From the NCBI GenBank assembly GCA_002007465.1, contig LNAC01000037.1, positions 352,290 through 416,289 of the forward strand: 64,000 nt of DNA. The letters run 5' to 3'. This document shows, in pieces, positions 20,690 through 33,170 of this stretch (within the stretch, counting starts at the first letter, position 1; each line of letters starts with the position of its first letter). The translations under genes were made by a program, and so were the position numbers. Below the pieces are notes generated by a model. The model worked only from the letters and a program-made list of their open reading frames with translations. It was not told the DNA's origin and did no database searches. This DNA comes from Ailurus styani. Taxonomy: Eukaryota; Chordata; Mammalia; Carnivora; Ailuridae.

Positions 20690-23600
20690 TATATATCTTT
20701 CAATACTTATTCTTGATATAAATAGACTAAAACTCCAATAAAAAGACATAAAGTATCAGAATGTATAAAAACACAGGTCAATCTATATGCTGCCTAGAAG
20801 AAACTCATTTTAGACCTGAAACACCTATAGATTGAATGTGAGGGAATAGAGAAATATTTAACATGCAAATGGACTTCAAAGAAAGACAGAGTAGCAGTAC
20901 TTCTATCAAACAAACTAGACTTTAAAACAAAGGCCATAACAAGAGATGAAAAATGGAATTGTGTCATAAATAAAGGGAACAATCCAAGATCTAACAAGAA
21001 TATCTAACAATTGTAAAAATTTATGGACCCAACATTATGCACCTAATAATACAATAATAGTAAGGGACTTTAACACCCTACTTACACCAAAGGACAGATC
21101 ACATTAGTAGAAGTTAACAAGGAAACAACGGCTTTGAATGACATAGTAGACCAGATGGACTTAACAGATATATCCAGAACATTCCATTCTAAAGCAGAAG
21201 AACACATTTTTTTTTCAAGTGCAAATGGGACATTCTCCAGAATAGATAGCATATTAGATCACAAACCAGATCTTAACAAGTACAAAATATTGAGATCATA
21301 CTATGCATATTTCCTGACAACACTATGAAGCTTGAACTCAACCACAAGAAAAAATTTGGAAAGAACATAAATACATGGAGGTTAAACAACATGCTAATAA
21401 AGAATGAATGGGTCAAGAGGAAATTAAAAAATAAAAAATTATATGGAAACAAATGAAAATGAAAATGCAGTGGTCAAAAATCTTTTGGATGCAGCCAAAA
21501 GCAGTCTTAAGAGGGAAATATACAGCAATACAATAATAATCAACATAAGAAGCAAGAAAAATCTGAAATTAATAACAACATTACACCTAAAGGAACTAGA
21601 AAAAGAACAACAAATGAAGCCTAAAACCAGAAGTGGGGAAATAACAAAAATTCAAGCAGAAATAATTAATAAAGAAACTTATAAAACAAAACAAAACAAC
21701 AAAACAAACAACAAAAAACAATAGAACAGATCAATGAAATGAGGAGATTTGAAAATTTAATAAAATTGATAAACTCGAGCTATACTTATCAAAAAGAAAG
21801 GAGAAAGAACCCCCAAAAAAATCAGAAATGAGAGAGGAGAAAAAACAACCAACACCACAGAAATAAAATCAATTATAAGAGAATATTATGAAAAACTATA
21901 TACAACAAGTTGGACAGCTGAGAAAAAAATGGCTAAATTTGTAGAAACATATAAACTACCAAAACTGAAACAGGAAGAAATAGACAACATGAACAGAATG
22001 ATAACCAGTAAAGAAATTGAATCAGCAATCGCATATCTCCCAACAAACAAAAGGCCAGGGCTTGATGACAGGGCAATTCTGCCAAGCATTCAAGGAGTTA
22101 ATACCAATATCTCTCAAAATATTCAAGAAAAATAGAAAAGAAAATAAATGGAATGAGAACTTCCAAATTCATTCTATGAGCCCAGCATTATGCTAATATC
22201 AAAACCAGATAAAGATTCCACTATAAAGGAATACTACATATGTCTATCCCTTATACACATGTGCGCAAAAATTCTCAAAATAATACTAGCAAATCAAATG
22301 CAAGAGTAGATTAAAAGAGTCACTCCCTACAATCAAGTCGAGATTTATTCCTATACTGAAGGGTGGCCCAAAATTTGCATAGCAATCAACTTGATACACA
22401 ACAGTAATAAAAGAAAGGATAAGAACCAAATGATTCTTTCCATAGTTGAATAAAAAGCATTTCAGAAAGTACAACATCCATTCATGATAAAAACCTTTAG
22501 CAAAGTGGGGTTAGAGGAAATAAACCTCAAATTAATAAACACCATATACAAAACAAACTAATAAACAAAAAACATGGCTATTATTATCCTCAATGGGGAA
22601 AAACTGAGAATTTCCTCCAGGGTCAGGAACAACACAGGGATATCCATTCTCACCACCATTATCTAACAGTATCGGAATCCTAGCCTCAGCAATCAGACAA
22701 TTATAAAAAGAAATAAAAGGCATTCAAATCTGTAAGAAAGAAGCTGAACTTTAACTATTTACAGATGACATGATGATAGTATATATAGAGAAAATCCAAA
22801 GGACTCCAACAAAAAATTGCTAGAACTGGTACATGAATTCAGTAAAGTTGTAGGACACAAAATCAACACACAGAAATCTGTGACATTTCTATGCACCAAT
22901 AATGAAGCAGCAGAAAGAGAAATCAAGGAATTGATCTCATTTACAATTGCACCAAAACTGCAAGAAATAAGCTGAACCAAAGAGGTAAAAGATCTGTACT
23001 TTGAAACCCATAGAAAACTGATAAAGGACATTGAGGATGACACAAAGAAATGGAAAAACATTCCACATTCATGGATTAGAAGAACAAATATTGTTAAAAT
23101 GTCTACATTACCCAAAGAAATCTACACATTTAATGCAATCCCTATTAAAACACCACCAGCATTTTTCACTGAGCTAGAACAAATAATCTTAAAATCTGTA
23201 TGGAACCACCAAGGACCCTGATTAGCCAAAGCAATCTTGAAAAAGAAAAGCAAAGCTAGAGGCAATACACTTCCCAAATTCAAGTTATAATACAAAGAAG
23301 TAGTAATCAAGACAGTATGGAACTGGCCAAAAACAAAATAGACATATACATTAAAAGAACAAAATAGAAAAACAAGAAATGAAACTAAAACTACATAGTC
23401 AATTAATCCTTGATAAAACAGTAGAGAATATTTAGTGAAACAAAGTCTCTTCAACAAATGGTGTTGAGAAAGTGGAAAGCAACATGCAAACATGCAAAAG
23501 AATGAAACCGGACCACTCTCTTACACACACAAAGATAAATTCAAAATAGATTAAAGATCTAAATGTGAGTCAGGAAACTATTAAAATCCTAGAGGAGAAC

Positions 23601-23878
23601 ACAAGTAGTAACCTCTTTGACATCAACCATAGGAACTTCTTACTACATATGTCTCCTGAGGAAAGAGAAACAAAAGCAAAAATAAACTGTTGAGACTTCA
23701 TCAAACTAAAAACTTCTGTGCACCAAAGGAAACAATCAACAAAACTAAAGGACAACCTAGGAAATGGGAGATGATATTTGCCAATGACCTATCTGATAAT
23801 GGGTTAGTATCCAAAATATATACAGAACTTATAAAATTCAACACCCCAAACCAAATAATCCATTTAAAAAATGCACAG
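20690..23878 (+). pseudogene. L1 ORF2 remnant (endonuclease to near C terminus)
   Basis: ORF2 encodes the L1 endonuclease and reverse transcriptase. Surviving landmarks, in order, are the endonuclease phrase 'CTGCCTAGAAGAAACTCATTTT' (near 20790), a fingers/palm start 'TCCCAACAAACAAAAGGCCAG' (near 22040), the catalytic FADD region reading 'TTTACAGATGACATGATGATA' (22758-22778, so F-T-D-D), and the segment before the C-terminal motif (to 23878). Numerous stops and indels remain, and the longest frames are about 60-120 codons. Confidence 0.82.
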
Positions 23879-25685
23879 GAGAGAGGAGGGGCAAGATGGC
23901 AGAGAAGTAAGAGACCCTGTTTCAACCTGTTCCTAGAATTGAGCTAAATATCTACCAGAACACTCTGAACACCCATTAAATCAGCCTGATATGTAAGATT
24001 ATATACTTCTGGGTCTCTACGGGTGGCAGAAGATCATCAGTGGAGAGGTACAGTGGAGTGGGAGCACTCGAAATGATATTGGAGGGAGCCACCAGAAGCA
24101 ACCCTTTGGAAAATAATACCCCAATATGAAAGTGCCCTGTGCTTGGGAACCAGCGTTAACTTGGAGTCTGGTTAAAAGCACTCAAAAAGAGCAAAGGGTC
24201 TTAAGGAGCAATTGGTGGAAATGGGGGGCCACAGGCACAGACCTAAGCCCACCATTCCAGGGTGGTCACAGCCAACCAAACACCTGTGCCTGAAAGAGCC
24301 CGGTGGGGGATCCACTCGGTGGTCCCTGAGCCCGCAGGTTTCCGTTGGTCTCACCACCGCTGGGGCTGGGTGCACCCCTGCTGGTACCAGAGAGAGATCA
24401 GTGCAGGTTCCTGCCAGAGGTCCCTGGGCCCGCAGCCCTCTGCTGGGGGTCTGAGTGCACCTGGCATGGGTGTGGACTCCAGTGACAAGTCCTTGAAATG
24501 GCAGCCACCAGGATCGGGCTTGCCCACACCAATATCACTTGAGGTTTTTGTGGCACAGGGGTTCAGAGACAAGCTGGGCCCTTGGAAGACCTCTGAGACA
24601 GAGGCCAGGGGTGTGCACCACCTGTGGGATGTTGCAGCTTTCAGTGGAGTTTGCAGAGGGGGAGTCTTTGTGTTCTGGACCATCCAGAGGGGAGCAGACT
24701 GAGGCTTCTCTCTGGGTGCGGACAGTTTACTTTGCACTAACCCTCCAAAAAGCCGCAAAAAGCTGCAAAAGAACAAAACCCTGAAAAACCTGTTTCCAGA
24801 GAGCCCAGCCCCTTGATAGGGGGCAGGGCAACTCAGCCCAAATAAAATTGACTGAAAACAATGCAGCAGGCCCCTCCTCCAAAAAAAAAAAAAAAAAGAG
24901 GACAATAACCACAGGGTCCCCATAAAACTGTAAAACCCCAAGATAAGGGAAAAACAATATATTAAGTTCTTGGTATTGCCCCAAAACCTGTATATTCATC
25001 GATACAACATTTTTTAAATTTGTTCTCATGATTCTTCTTCTTAATTTTTTAATCTACTCACCATTACAACTAGATGTTTTAATACGACATATTCTATAAT
25101 AAATTTTTAATTTGAAACTTTTTCACACATATACCTGTGTTTCTTCTTTTTCTTTTAATACATATTATAGATATAAACTTCAAGGTGATCCTTTTTCCCC
25201 ACTCAATACTACTCCTATGTGTAAACCAGTTTTAATATCCCTGAATCTCTAGAAAGCTGACTCCTTTAACAAAGATAATAAGATATGCCCAGTAAGAACT
25301 GAAATAATCTTCCTCACCCACATTGAGGTTTTATAACCACCTTCCCATCTTATTCTTCTGTCAGTGTTTCTGTGTATTTGATTTTGTTTCTGAGCAATAT
25401 ATATCTTATTCTTGGAGTTCATTTTGGGTGTGTTTTTCTTTTTTACTGTTTTTCTTTTTACATTTGTTGGTGTTTTTATTTGTTCATTTTTACTTATATA
25501 CCTTATAAATCCTACTTTTGGGGCTCATTTCAGCTGGGTTTTTCTTCTCTCTCTCTCTCTCTTTTATCTTTTTTTTTTCTTTTTGGTGGTGACTTCTGAT
25601 TGCTCTGATACTTTCCAAGGTGCACCTTAACTGGATTGTGGTTGATATATTCACCTATAAATACCCTCCACCAACTTTCACCAAA
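23879..25685 (+). promoter_or_regulatory. L1 5'UTR (internal promoter region)
   Basis: The region from about 24200 to 24860 is distinctly GC-rich for this window and contains CpG sites (e.g. CCCGGTGGGGGATCCACTCGG, GCCCGCAGGTTTCCG). That is consistent with an L1 internal promoter. The second half (25000-25680) is T-rich. Frames of 80-196 codons on both strands in the GC-rich half are by-products of composition. An A17-19 run sits near 24880. Confidence 0.75.
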
Positions 25686-26570
25686 ATGACTAGGAGGAGG
25701 AACACTCAATAAAGGAACAATTCAGAGACTGTAACCTCTCCCACAGAACTATTGGATATGTACATAAACAATATGTCAGAAACAGAATTCAGGGAAACAA
25801 TTAACCAGACAATAGTTGGGTTGGAGAAGACCATTAGTGGCAACATAGAATCTCTGAGGGTGGAGGTGAGGGCTGATCTGTCAGAAGTTAAGAATGTTAT
25901 CAAGGGGATCCAGTCTAGTCTAAATACTCTAACAGCTAGGGTAACTCAGGAAGAAGCTTGAATTAGTGATCTATAGGACAAACTGATAGAAAAGAAGGAT
26001 CAGATGGAGGACTGGAACAAACAGTTTAGAAACCATGAAAACAGAATTAGGGAAATAAATGATGCCATGAAACATCCCAATGTCAGAATTATTGGGATCC
26101 CTGAGGGGGTGGAGAGAGAGAGAAGACTAGAAGATATAGTTGAACAAATCCTGGATGAAAATTTCCCTAATTGGGAGAATGGAACAAGTGTTTGGGTCCT
26201 AGAGGCAGAGAGGACACCCCCAAGTTCAATGAGTCTAGAACGACCTCCAGGCATATAACTGTGAAATTCATGAGTCACACATTCAGAGAGGATGTCTTAA
26301 GGTCAGCTAGGGGGGAAGAGATTCTTTATGTACAGAGGAAGGACCATCAGAATACCATCAGACCTGTCCATAGAAACCTGGCAAGCCAGAAAGGGCAGGC
26401 AAGACATACTCAGGGCACTAAATGAGAAAAACATGCAGCCAAAAATACTTTATCCAGCAAGGCTGACATTCAGAATGGATGGAGAGAAAAGAGCTTCCAA
26501 GACCAGCAGGTTTAAAAGATTATGTGACCACCAAGACAGCACTACAAGAAATACTAAGGGGGGGTGTTAT
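25686..26570 (+). pseudogene. L1 ORF1 remnant
   Basis: The authentic start is the ATG at 25686 (MTRRRNTQ), but codon 9 is TAA (25710-25712). In the same frame the N-terminal coiled-coil part continues (MDMYINNMSETEFRETINQ at 25752), with a further stop near 25959. The RNA-binding domain follows (MEDWNKQFRNHENRIREIND at 26004; HPNVRIIGIPEG). A frameshift near 26180 moves the rest (SHTFREDVLRSARGEE, NEKNMQPKILYPARLTFRM) to other frames. The family normally has a coiled coil, an RRM-like domain and a C-terminal domain; all three are recognisable, none intact as one frame. Confidence 0.88.
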
Positions 26571-26669
26571 ATAAAAGAAGAACCCCAAAGTGACATAGAA
26601 CAGAAAGTTACAGAAACAATGTATAGAAAGAAGGACTTCACATGCAACATGATGTCAATAAAAACTTAA

Positions 26670-29600
26670 CCTTCAATAATCACTCTCAACATGAATGGCC
26701 TAAATGCTCCCACAAAAAGGCGCAGGGTTGCAGACTGGATAAAACGACAGTTCTTGTCCATATGTTGTCCCCAAGAGACGCATTTTGAAGCTAAAAATAC
26801 ATACAGCCTGAAAGTGAAGGGATGGAGATCCGTCTTTCATGCCAATGGACCTCAAAAGAAAGCTGGGGTAGCAATTCTCATATCAGATAAATCAGATTTT
26901 AAGCTAAAGGCTGTAGTCAGAGATACAGAAGGACCCTACATCACTCTTAAAGGGTTTATCCACCAAGTCAATCTAACAATTGTAAATATTTATGTCCCCA
27001 GCATGGGAGAAGCCAAACACATAAGCCAACTCTTAATAAAAATAAAAGTCATATTGACATGAATACATTAATTGTAGGGGATCTTACCACACCACTCTCA
27101 GCAATAGACAGATCATCTAAGCAGAAAATCAACAAAGAAACAAGAGCTTTGAATGACACATTGGACCAGATGGACCTCATAAATATATACAGAACATTTC
27201 ACCCTAAAACATCAGAACTCTCATTCTTCTCAAGTGCACATGAAACTTTCTCCAGAATAAACCACATACTGGGTCACAAATCAGGGCTCAAATGATACCA
27301 AAAGATTGAGATTATTCCCAGAATATTCTCAGACCACAATGCTTTGAAACTGGAATTCAACCACAGGAAAAAGATTGGAAGGAATTCAAACACTTGGAAA
27401 CTAAAGGCAGTCCTGCTCAAGAATATTTGGATCTACCAGGAAATCAAGGAAGAACTTAATCAATTCATGGAAACCAATGAGAATGAAGACCCATCAGTCC
27501 AAAACCTATGGGATAGGGCAAAGTGTTCCTAAGGAGGAAATTCAAAGCCATCCAAGCCTCATTCAAATAAATTGAAAAATCCCAAATACACCAACTCTTT
27601 TTACACCTTATAGAAATGGAAAATCAATGACAAATTAAGCCAGCCCCATTCACAAGAAGGGATATAATTAAGATTAGAACAGAGATCAATGAGTTAGAAA
27701 GTAGCAATACATTAGAAAAAATTATTGAAACTAGAAGCCGGTTCTTTGAAAGAATTAATAAGATCGATAAACCACTGGCCAAAATAAACCAAAAGAGAGA
27801 AAGAGAGGACACAAATTAATAAAATTATGAATGAATGGGGAGAGATCACGACTAACACCAAGGAAATAGAAACAACCATCAGAAATCATTATCAATAGCT
27901 ACATGCCAATAAGTTATGCAACCCAGAAGAAATGGATAGTTTCCTGGAATCCTATAAACTTCTAAGACTGAAACAGGAAGAATTGAAAACTTGAATAAAC
28001 CAATACCTAGGAAAGAGATTGAAGCATAGATCAAAAACTTCCTAAAAAACAAGAGCCCAGGACCTGACAGATTCCCTGGGGAATTCTTACAAACATTCAA
28101 AGAAGAAATAATACCTAGTCGCCTGAAGCTGTTTTAAAAAATTGAAACAGAAAGAATACTTCCAGACTCTTTCTTTGATGCCAGCAGTACGTTGACCCTC
28201 AAACCAGACAAAGACTCCATCAAAAAGGAGAATTTCAGATCAATATCCCTGATGAATATGCATACCAAGATTCTTAACAAGATCCTAGCTAATAGGACCC
28301 AACAGTACATTAAAAAGATTATCCACCATGACATGATGGGATCTATCCTTGGGATGCAAGCATGGTTCAACTTTTGTAAATCAATCAATGTGATAGAACA
28401 AATCACTAGAAGAAGAGAGAGGAATCACATGGTCCTCTTAATTGATACAGAAAAAACATTTAACAAAATACAGCATCTGTTCCTGGTTAAAACTCTTCAA
28501 AGTACAGGGATAGAGGGAACATTCCTCAACTTCATAAAATCTATCTATGAAAAACCCACAGTGAATATAATTCTCAATGGGGGAAAAGCTGACAGCCCTC
28601 ACATTGATATCAGGAACAAGACAAGGATTCCCACTCTCACCACTATTGTTCACCATGGTAATACAAGTCCTAGCAACAGCAATCAAACAACAAAAAGAAA
28701 TAAAAAATATTCAAACTGGCACAGAAGTAGTCAAGCACTTTCTCTTCACAAGTGAAATGATACTTTACATGGAAAACCCAATAGACTCCAGACCCAAACT
28801 ACTAGAACTCATACAGCAATTCGGTAATGTGGCAGGATACAAAATCAATCCACAGAAATCAGTTGCTTTCTTATACACTAACAATGAAAATATAGAAAGG
28901 GAAATTAGGGAATCGATTCCATTTACTATAGCACAAAGTACCATAAGAAAACTTGGAATAAACCTAACCAAAGAAGTAAAGGATCTGTACTCGAGGAGCT
29001 ACAGAACACTCATGAAAGAAAGTTAAGGTGACACAAAAATATGGAAAAGCATTTCAAGTTCATGGATTGGAGGAATAAACATTGTTAAAATGTCTCTACT
29101 CCTCAGAGGAATCTATATTTTCAATGCCATTCCGATCAACATTCCACTGGCATTTTTCAAAGTACTGTAACAAACTATCCTAAAATTTGTATGGAACCAG
29201 AAAAGACCCCGAATCGCTAATGAAGTTGGAAAAAGAAAAACGAAACTGGGGGGATCACATTGCCTGATTTCAAGCTTTACTACAAAGCTGTGATCACTGA
29301 GACAGCCTGGTACTGGCACAAGAACAGACACATAGACCAATGAAACAGAGTAAGGAGCCCAGATATGGACCGTCAAGTCTATGGTCTAATAATCTTTGAC
29401 AAAGCAGGAAAAAATATCCAGTGGAAAAAAACAGTCTCTTCGAAAATGGTGATGGGAAAACTGGATAGCCATGTACAGAAAAATGTAACTCGACCATTCT
29501 CTTACAGCCTACAAAAAATAAACTCAAAATTAATGAAAGACCTTAACTTGAGGCAGGAATCTATCAAAATCCTAGAGGAGAATATAGGCAGTAACCTCTT

Positions 29601-30470
29601 TGACATTGGCCTCAGCAACTTCTTTCAAGCCATTTCTCTAAAGACAAAGGAAACAAAAGCGAAAATGAACAGTTGGGACTTCATCAAAATAAAAAGCTTC
29701 TGCACAGGAAAGGAAATATTCAACAGAAGAAAGAGGCAACTCATGGAATGGGAGAAGATATTCACAAATGACACTACAGGCAAAGGGCTGATATCGAAGA
29801 ACTATAAAGAACTCCCCAAACTCAACACCCAAAACACAGATAACCATGTGGAAAAAATGGGCAGAAGACATGAGAAGACACTTCTCCAAAGAAGACATAC
29901 AAATGGCCAACAAAAACATGAAAAAATGTACATCATCATTAGCCATCAGGGAAATTCAAATCAAAACCATACTGAGATACCAGCTTATACCAGTTAGAAT
30001 GGCAAAAATTAACAGGACAGGAAACAACAACCATTGGAGAGGATGTGGAGAAAGGGGTATTCTCTTTCGCTGTTGGTGGGAATGAAAATTGGTGCAACCA
30101 CTTTGGAAAACAGTGTGGAGATTCCTCAAAAAATTAAAAATTGAACTACCGTATGACCCTGCAATTACACTAAAGGGTATTTACCCCAAAGATATAGATG
30201 TAGTGAAAAGAAGGGCCATATGTACCCCAATGCTCATAGCAGCAATGGCCATAATCATCAACTGAGGAAAAAGCCAAGATGCTTTTCAACAGATGAATGG
30301 ATAAAGAAGATATGGTCCATATATACAATGGAATATTACATAGTCATCAGAAAGGATAAAAACCCAACTTTTGTATCAACATGGATGAGTCTGGAGGAGA
30401 TTATGCTTACTGAAATAAGTCTAGCAGAGAAAGTAAATTATCATATGGTTTCATTTACCTGTGGAGCATA
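26670..30470 (+). pseudogene. L1 ORF2 remnant, reverse-transcriptase active site lost
   Basis: The N terminus reads MNGLNAPTKRRRVADWIKRQ (26691), followed by endonuclease phrases CPQETHFEAKN, AGVAILISDKSDF and GDLTTPLSAIDRSS. The RT starts near 28192 ([19 protein letters not shown]). Where L1 RTs have F-A-D-D, this copy reads F-T-S-E (28745-28756), so both metal-binding aspartates are gone. The C-terminal region survives near 29846-30085 ([30 protein letters not shown], in which the first cysteine of the CX3C pair is replaced). At least eight frame breaks occur. Confidence 0.88.
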
Positions 30471-30723
30471 AGGAATAACATGAAGGACATTAGGAGAAGG
30501 AAAGGAAAAGTGAATTGGACAAAATCAAAGAGGAATGCAAAGCATGAGAGCCTGTGGACTCTGAGAAACAAACAGAGGGTTTTGGAGGGAAAGGAGGTGG
30601 GTGGATGGGTGAGCCTGGTCGTGGTTATTAAGGAAGTCATATATTGCATGGAGCACTAGGTGTGGTGCATAAGCAATGAATCGTGGAACACTGAAAAAAT
30701 AAAATTAAAAAAAGAAAAGAAGA

Positions 30724-30876
30724 GAATATACATTTTCTTCAAGTACAACAGAAGAGTCCCCTGGTTAAATCACATAAAATTGAAACGTAACAAATATTAC
30801 AAATTTAAGAAGAATGAAATCACACCAAGTATATTTTCCAACCATTTAGTACAAAACTAAAGATCAACAATAAAAC
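30724..30876 (+). mobile_element. Old L1M ORF2 fragment, sense
   Basis: About 150 bases resembling the L1 ORF2 text around 'GAATATACATTTTCTTCAAGT' and 'AACTAAAGATCAACAATAA'. It is degenerate. It lies between the L1 tail and a SINE and is probably the same old element as the following segments. Confidence 0.55.
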
Positions 30877-30884
30877 AAAACTGA

Positions 30885-31085
30885 GGGCGCCTGGGTGGCT
30901 CAGTGGGTTAAAGCCTCTGCTTTCGGTTCAGGTCATGATCTCAGGGTCCTGGGATTGAGGCCCGCATCGGGCTCTCTGCTCAGCAGGGAGCCTGCTTCCT
31001 CCTCTCCCTGTCTCTCTGCCTGCCTCTCTGCCTACTTGTAATCTCTCTCTCTGTGTCAAATAAATAAATAAAATCTTAAAAAAAA
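30885..31085 (+). mobile_element. Young CAN-SINE, sense
   Basis: The head GGGCGCCTGGGTGGCTCAGT is followed by GGGTTAAAGCCTCTGCTTTC, a canonical body and the tail AAATAAATAAATAAAATCTT. The target repeat is AAAACTGA at 30877-30884 and 31086-31093. It is almost the same text as the copies at 49.0 kb and, antisense, 47.1 kb, so it is a recent insertion. Confidence 0.94.
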
Positions 31086-31093
31086 AAAACTGA

Positions 31094-32455
31094 AAAATCT
31101 ACACTGTAACTATTAAATATTTAATATGTAAATGTTAAACACTGCTATGCAAGCAAAGGGGCAATGATTTTTATCTTTGTTTTGTTGATGTGGTGTATGA
31201 CATTAATATCTACAATCAGGGTTTAATATCTTTATATGCTGGAAATATGTAAAAAATTTATACAACTCAACACGCATATATGTATATGTATATATATGTT
31301 TGTATACATATGTATATATGTGTCTATATACACATGTATATATCTTTATATACATCTTACTTTATAATCTTACTTTAAAAATATATATATATATCTTACT
31401 TTAAAGATATATATCTTACTTTAAAATAGGCAGAAAATCTGAGTAGACACTTTTCCAAAGAAGAAATATACATGGCCAATAGACACATGAAAAAATGCTC
31501 AATATCACTAATTATTAGGGAAATGAAAAACCAAAACCACAAGGTGATTGCCCCTTATACCATCTTGAATGGCTAAAATTACAATGACAAGAATTAGCAA
31601 GTGTTGACAAGAGTGTGGATAAAAGAAACTCTAATGCACTATTAATGGGAATGTAAATTGGTACAGTGACTGTGCAAAAGAGTGTGGAGGTTTCTATAAG
31701 TATTGAAAATAGCAATACCCAGGACCCCAAAATTCCACTATTGGGTATTTACCCAATGAAAATGAAAACACTTATTTCAGAAGATAGTTGCACAGGTATG
31801 TTTATTGCAACATAATTTATAATAGCCAAGATATAGAATTAATCTGTGTCCATCAATAGATGAATTGGTGTGGAAAATGTGAGCTTATGCATATACATAT
31901 TATATATACATTTATATATATTATATATACAATTTGTAAAATATGTAATAACATTTTATTACATAATTTAAACATTCACACAATAAAAATACATATTGTA
32001 AAATATTACACAGCCATAAAATGATGTGATTGTGCCATTTGAGGCAATATTGATGGATCTAGAGGATATTATACTAAGTGAAATAAGTCAGACTGAGAAA
32101 GACAAATTCCATATAATTCCACTCATCAATGATATCTCAAAATATGAAAAAAAAAAAAACAAAAAAACCAGAATCAGAGCTATAAATGCACAGAACAAAC
32201 TGATGGTTGCTGGGAGGGTTGGGCACAATGGGCAAAGGAGAGAGGGAGATGCCATTTTCCTGTTATGGAATGAATAAGTCACAGGAATAAAAGTCACAGT
32301 ATAAGGAATACAGTGAATGATATTGTAACAGCAATGTAATTGGACAGATTGTAGTCTCACTTGTGATAAACATAGCATAAAGTATGAACCTGTCAAATCA
32401 CTAAGTTGTATATCTGAAATTAATGTAATATTATGTGTCAACTGTACTCAAAAAA
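31094..32455 (+). mobile_element. Old L1M 3' end, sense
   Basis: After a degenerate lead-in ('GGGTTTAATATCTTTATATGC', 'TACAACTCAACACGC') an AT microsatellite interrupts. The L1 then continues from 'AGGCAGAAAATCTGAGTAGAC' through the ORF2 C-terminal region ('AACTCTAATGCACTATTAATG', 'GGAGGATATTATACTAAGTG') into an L1MA-like 3'UTR ('TGGTTGCTGGGAGGGTTGGG', 'AATGTAATATTATGTGTCAAC') and an A-run at 32450. It is highly mutated. A second AT-rich patch sits at about 31880-31990. Confidence 0.8.
31262..31425. repeat. TA-rich microsatellite with duplicated 'ATCTTACTTTAAA' units
   Basis: Alternating TATA/CATA/TGTA followed by four spaced copies of CTTACTTTA (near 31345, 31363, 31397 and 31417) separated by (AT)n. 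It is a local tandem duplication within the old L1. Confidence 0.85.
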
Positions 32456-32477
32456 AAAGAGTAAAACAAACAAACAC

Positions 32478-32790
32478 ATAAGAAAACAAAAGTGACCCAT
32501 AAACTCAGAGAACAAATAGGTGGTTTTCAGTGGGGATGGAGGTATGGGAATGGACAAAATGGGTGAAGGGGAATGAGAGGACCAAGCTTCCAGTTATAAA
32601 ATGAATATGTCAGAGAGATGAATGGTGTAGCATATGGAATACAGTCAGTGATGTAATAGCATTGTATGGCATCAGATGGTAGCTATGTTTGTGAGTATAG
32701 TATAATACATAGCTTTCAAATCTCTATGGTGTACTCCTGAATTTATTGTAACATTGTGTGTCAATTATACTTCAATTAAAGAGAGAAAAT
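32478..32790 (+). mobile_element. Second L1M-type 3'UTR, directly repeated
   Basis: The segment repeats the kind of sequence just before it: 'AGAGAACAAATAGGTGGTTTT', 'CAGTTATAAAATGAATATGTC', 'GGAATACAGTCAGTGATGTAA', 'ATTGTGTGTCAATTATACTTC'. It is close to the consensus of L1MA-like 3' ends. It is either an independent insertion into the first tail or a tandem duplication. Confidence 0.78.
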
Positions 32791-33154
32791 ACATTGAAAG
32801 AAATTTAAAAAAAGCACACATACCAAAACTTACAGGGTGCAAGAGAAATAGAACTAAGTGAATTCATAGCAGTATGTGGTACATTAAAAAGGAAATACTT
32901 TAAATAAATCATCTAACTGCACACATCAAGGAACAAGCAAAAGAAGAGCAAATTAAATCCAAAGCTAGAAAATTGGAAGTAATAAAAGGTAAGAGAGTAT
33001 ATAAACAAAATAGAGAATTTAAAAACAATAGAGGGATTTACACCAGCAAGATAATTCAATAGGAAGTCACAGCATCACTCTCTAGACAAGGACACAGATA
33101 AAACAATGATATTTGGGCTAGCATGCCTATGTGAAAATTCTAGATTTAAGTTAG
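32791..33154 (+). mobile_element. Old L1M ORF2 fragment, sense
   Basis: Phrases such as 'CATAGCAGTATGTGGTACAT' and 'AAGGAACAAGCAAAAGAAGAGC' match the region between endonuclease and RT of L1M ORF2. From about 33050 the text is no longer recognisable. Confidence 0.55.
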
Positions 33155-33170
33155 GAATCTACAACATCTT

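Larger units (their letters stand above)
15795..23878 (+). mobile_element. Near-full-length carnivore L1, sense, decayed and interrupted
   Basis: The start matches the carnivore L1 5' end (GAGAGCTAAGATGGTGGTGG, then CCTTGAAAACAACCAGATAA). The order is 5'UTR (to about 17.9 kb, with two tandem monomers), ORF1 remnant (17.93-18.00 and 19.92-20.59 kb, split by a nested insertion), and ORF2 remnant (20.69-23.88 kb). The element stops in ORF2 at 'CCATTTAAAAAATGCACAGGA', where another L1 5'UTR begins. Its own 3'UTR is not found downstream, so the 3' end was lost or displaced. All frames carry many stops. It is older than the 51.9-kb L1 and younger than the L1M it entered. Confidence 0.85.
23879..30719 (+). 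mobile_element. Near-full-length L1, sense, second subfamily, decayed
   Basis: It begins at GAGGAGGGGCAAGATGGCAG, a typical carnivore L1 5' end that differs from the copy at 15.8 kb. It carries 5'UTR (23879-25685), ORF1 (25686-26570), ORF2 (about 26670-30470), 3'UTR and an A-rich tail (30693-30719). Total length is about 6.8 kb, the expected full length. It abuts the ORF2 of the older L1 on the left. To the right the older ORF2 does not resume, so the insertion was accompanied by, or followed by, loss of flanking DNA. Confidence 0.88.

Noticed and set aside
24172..24941. Several 80-196-codon frames on both strands in a GC-rich stretch, looking like a first exon or CpG island
   Set aside because: They lie in the L1 5'UTR between the element start (23879) and ORF1 (25686). 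GC content alone explains the open frames on both strands.
31262..31425. Replication origin or matrix-attachment site from the AT-rich tract
   Set aside because: Simple TA repeats inside an old L1 explain it; nothing in the sequence supports a specific function.
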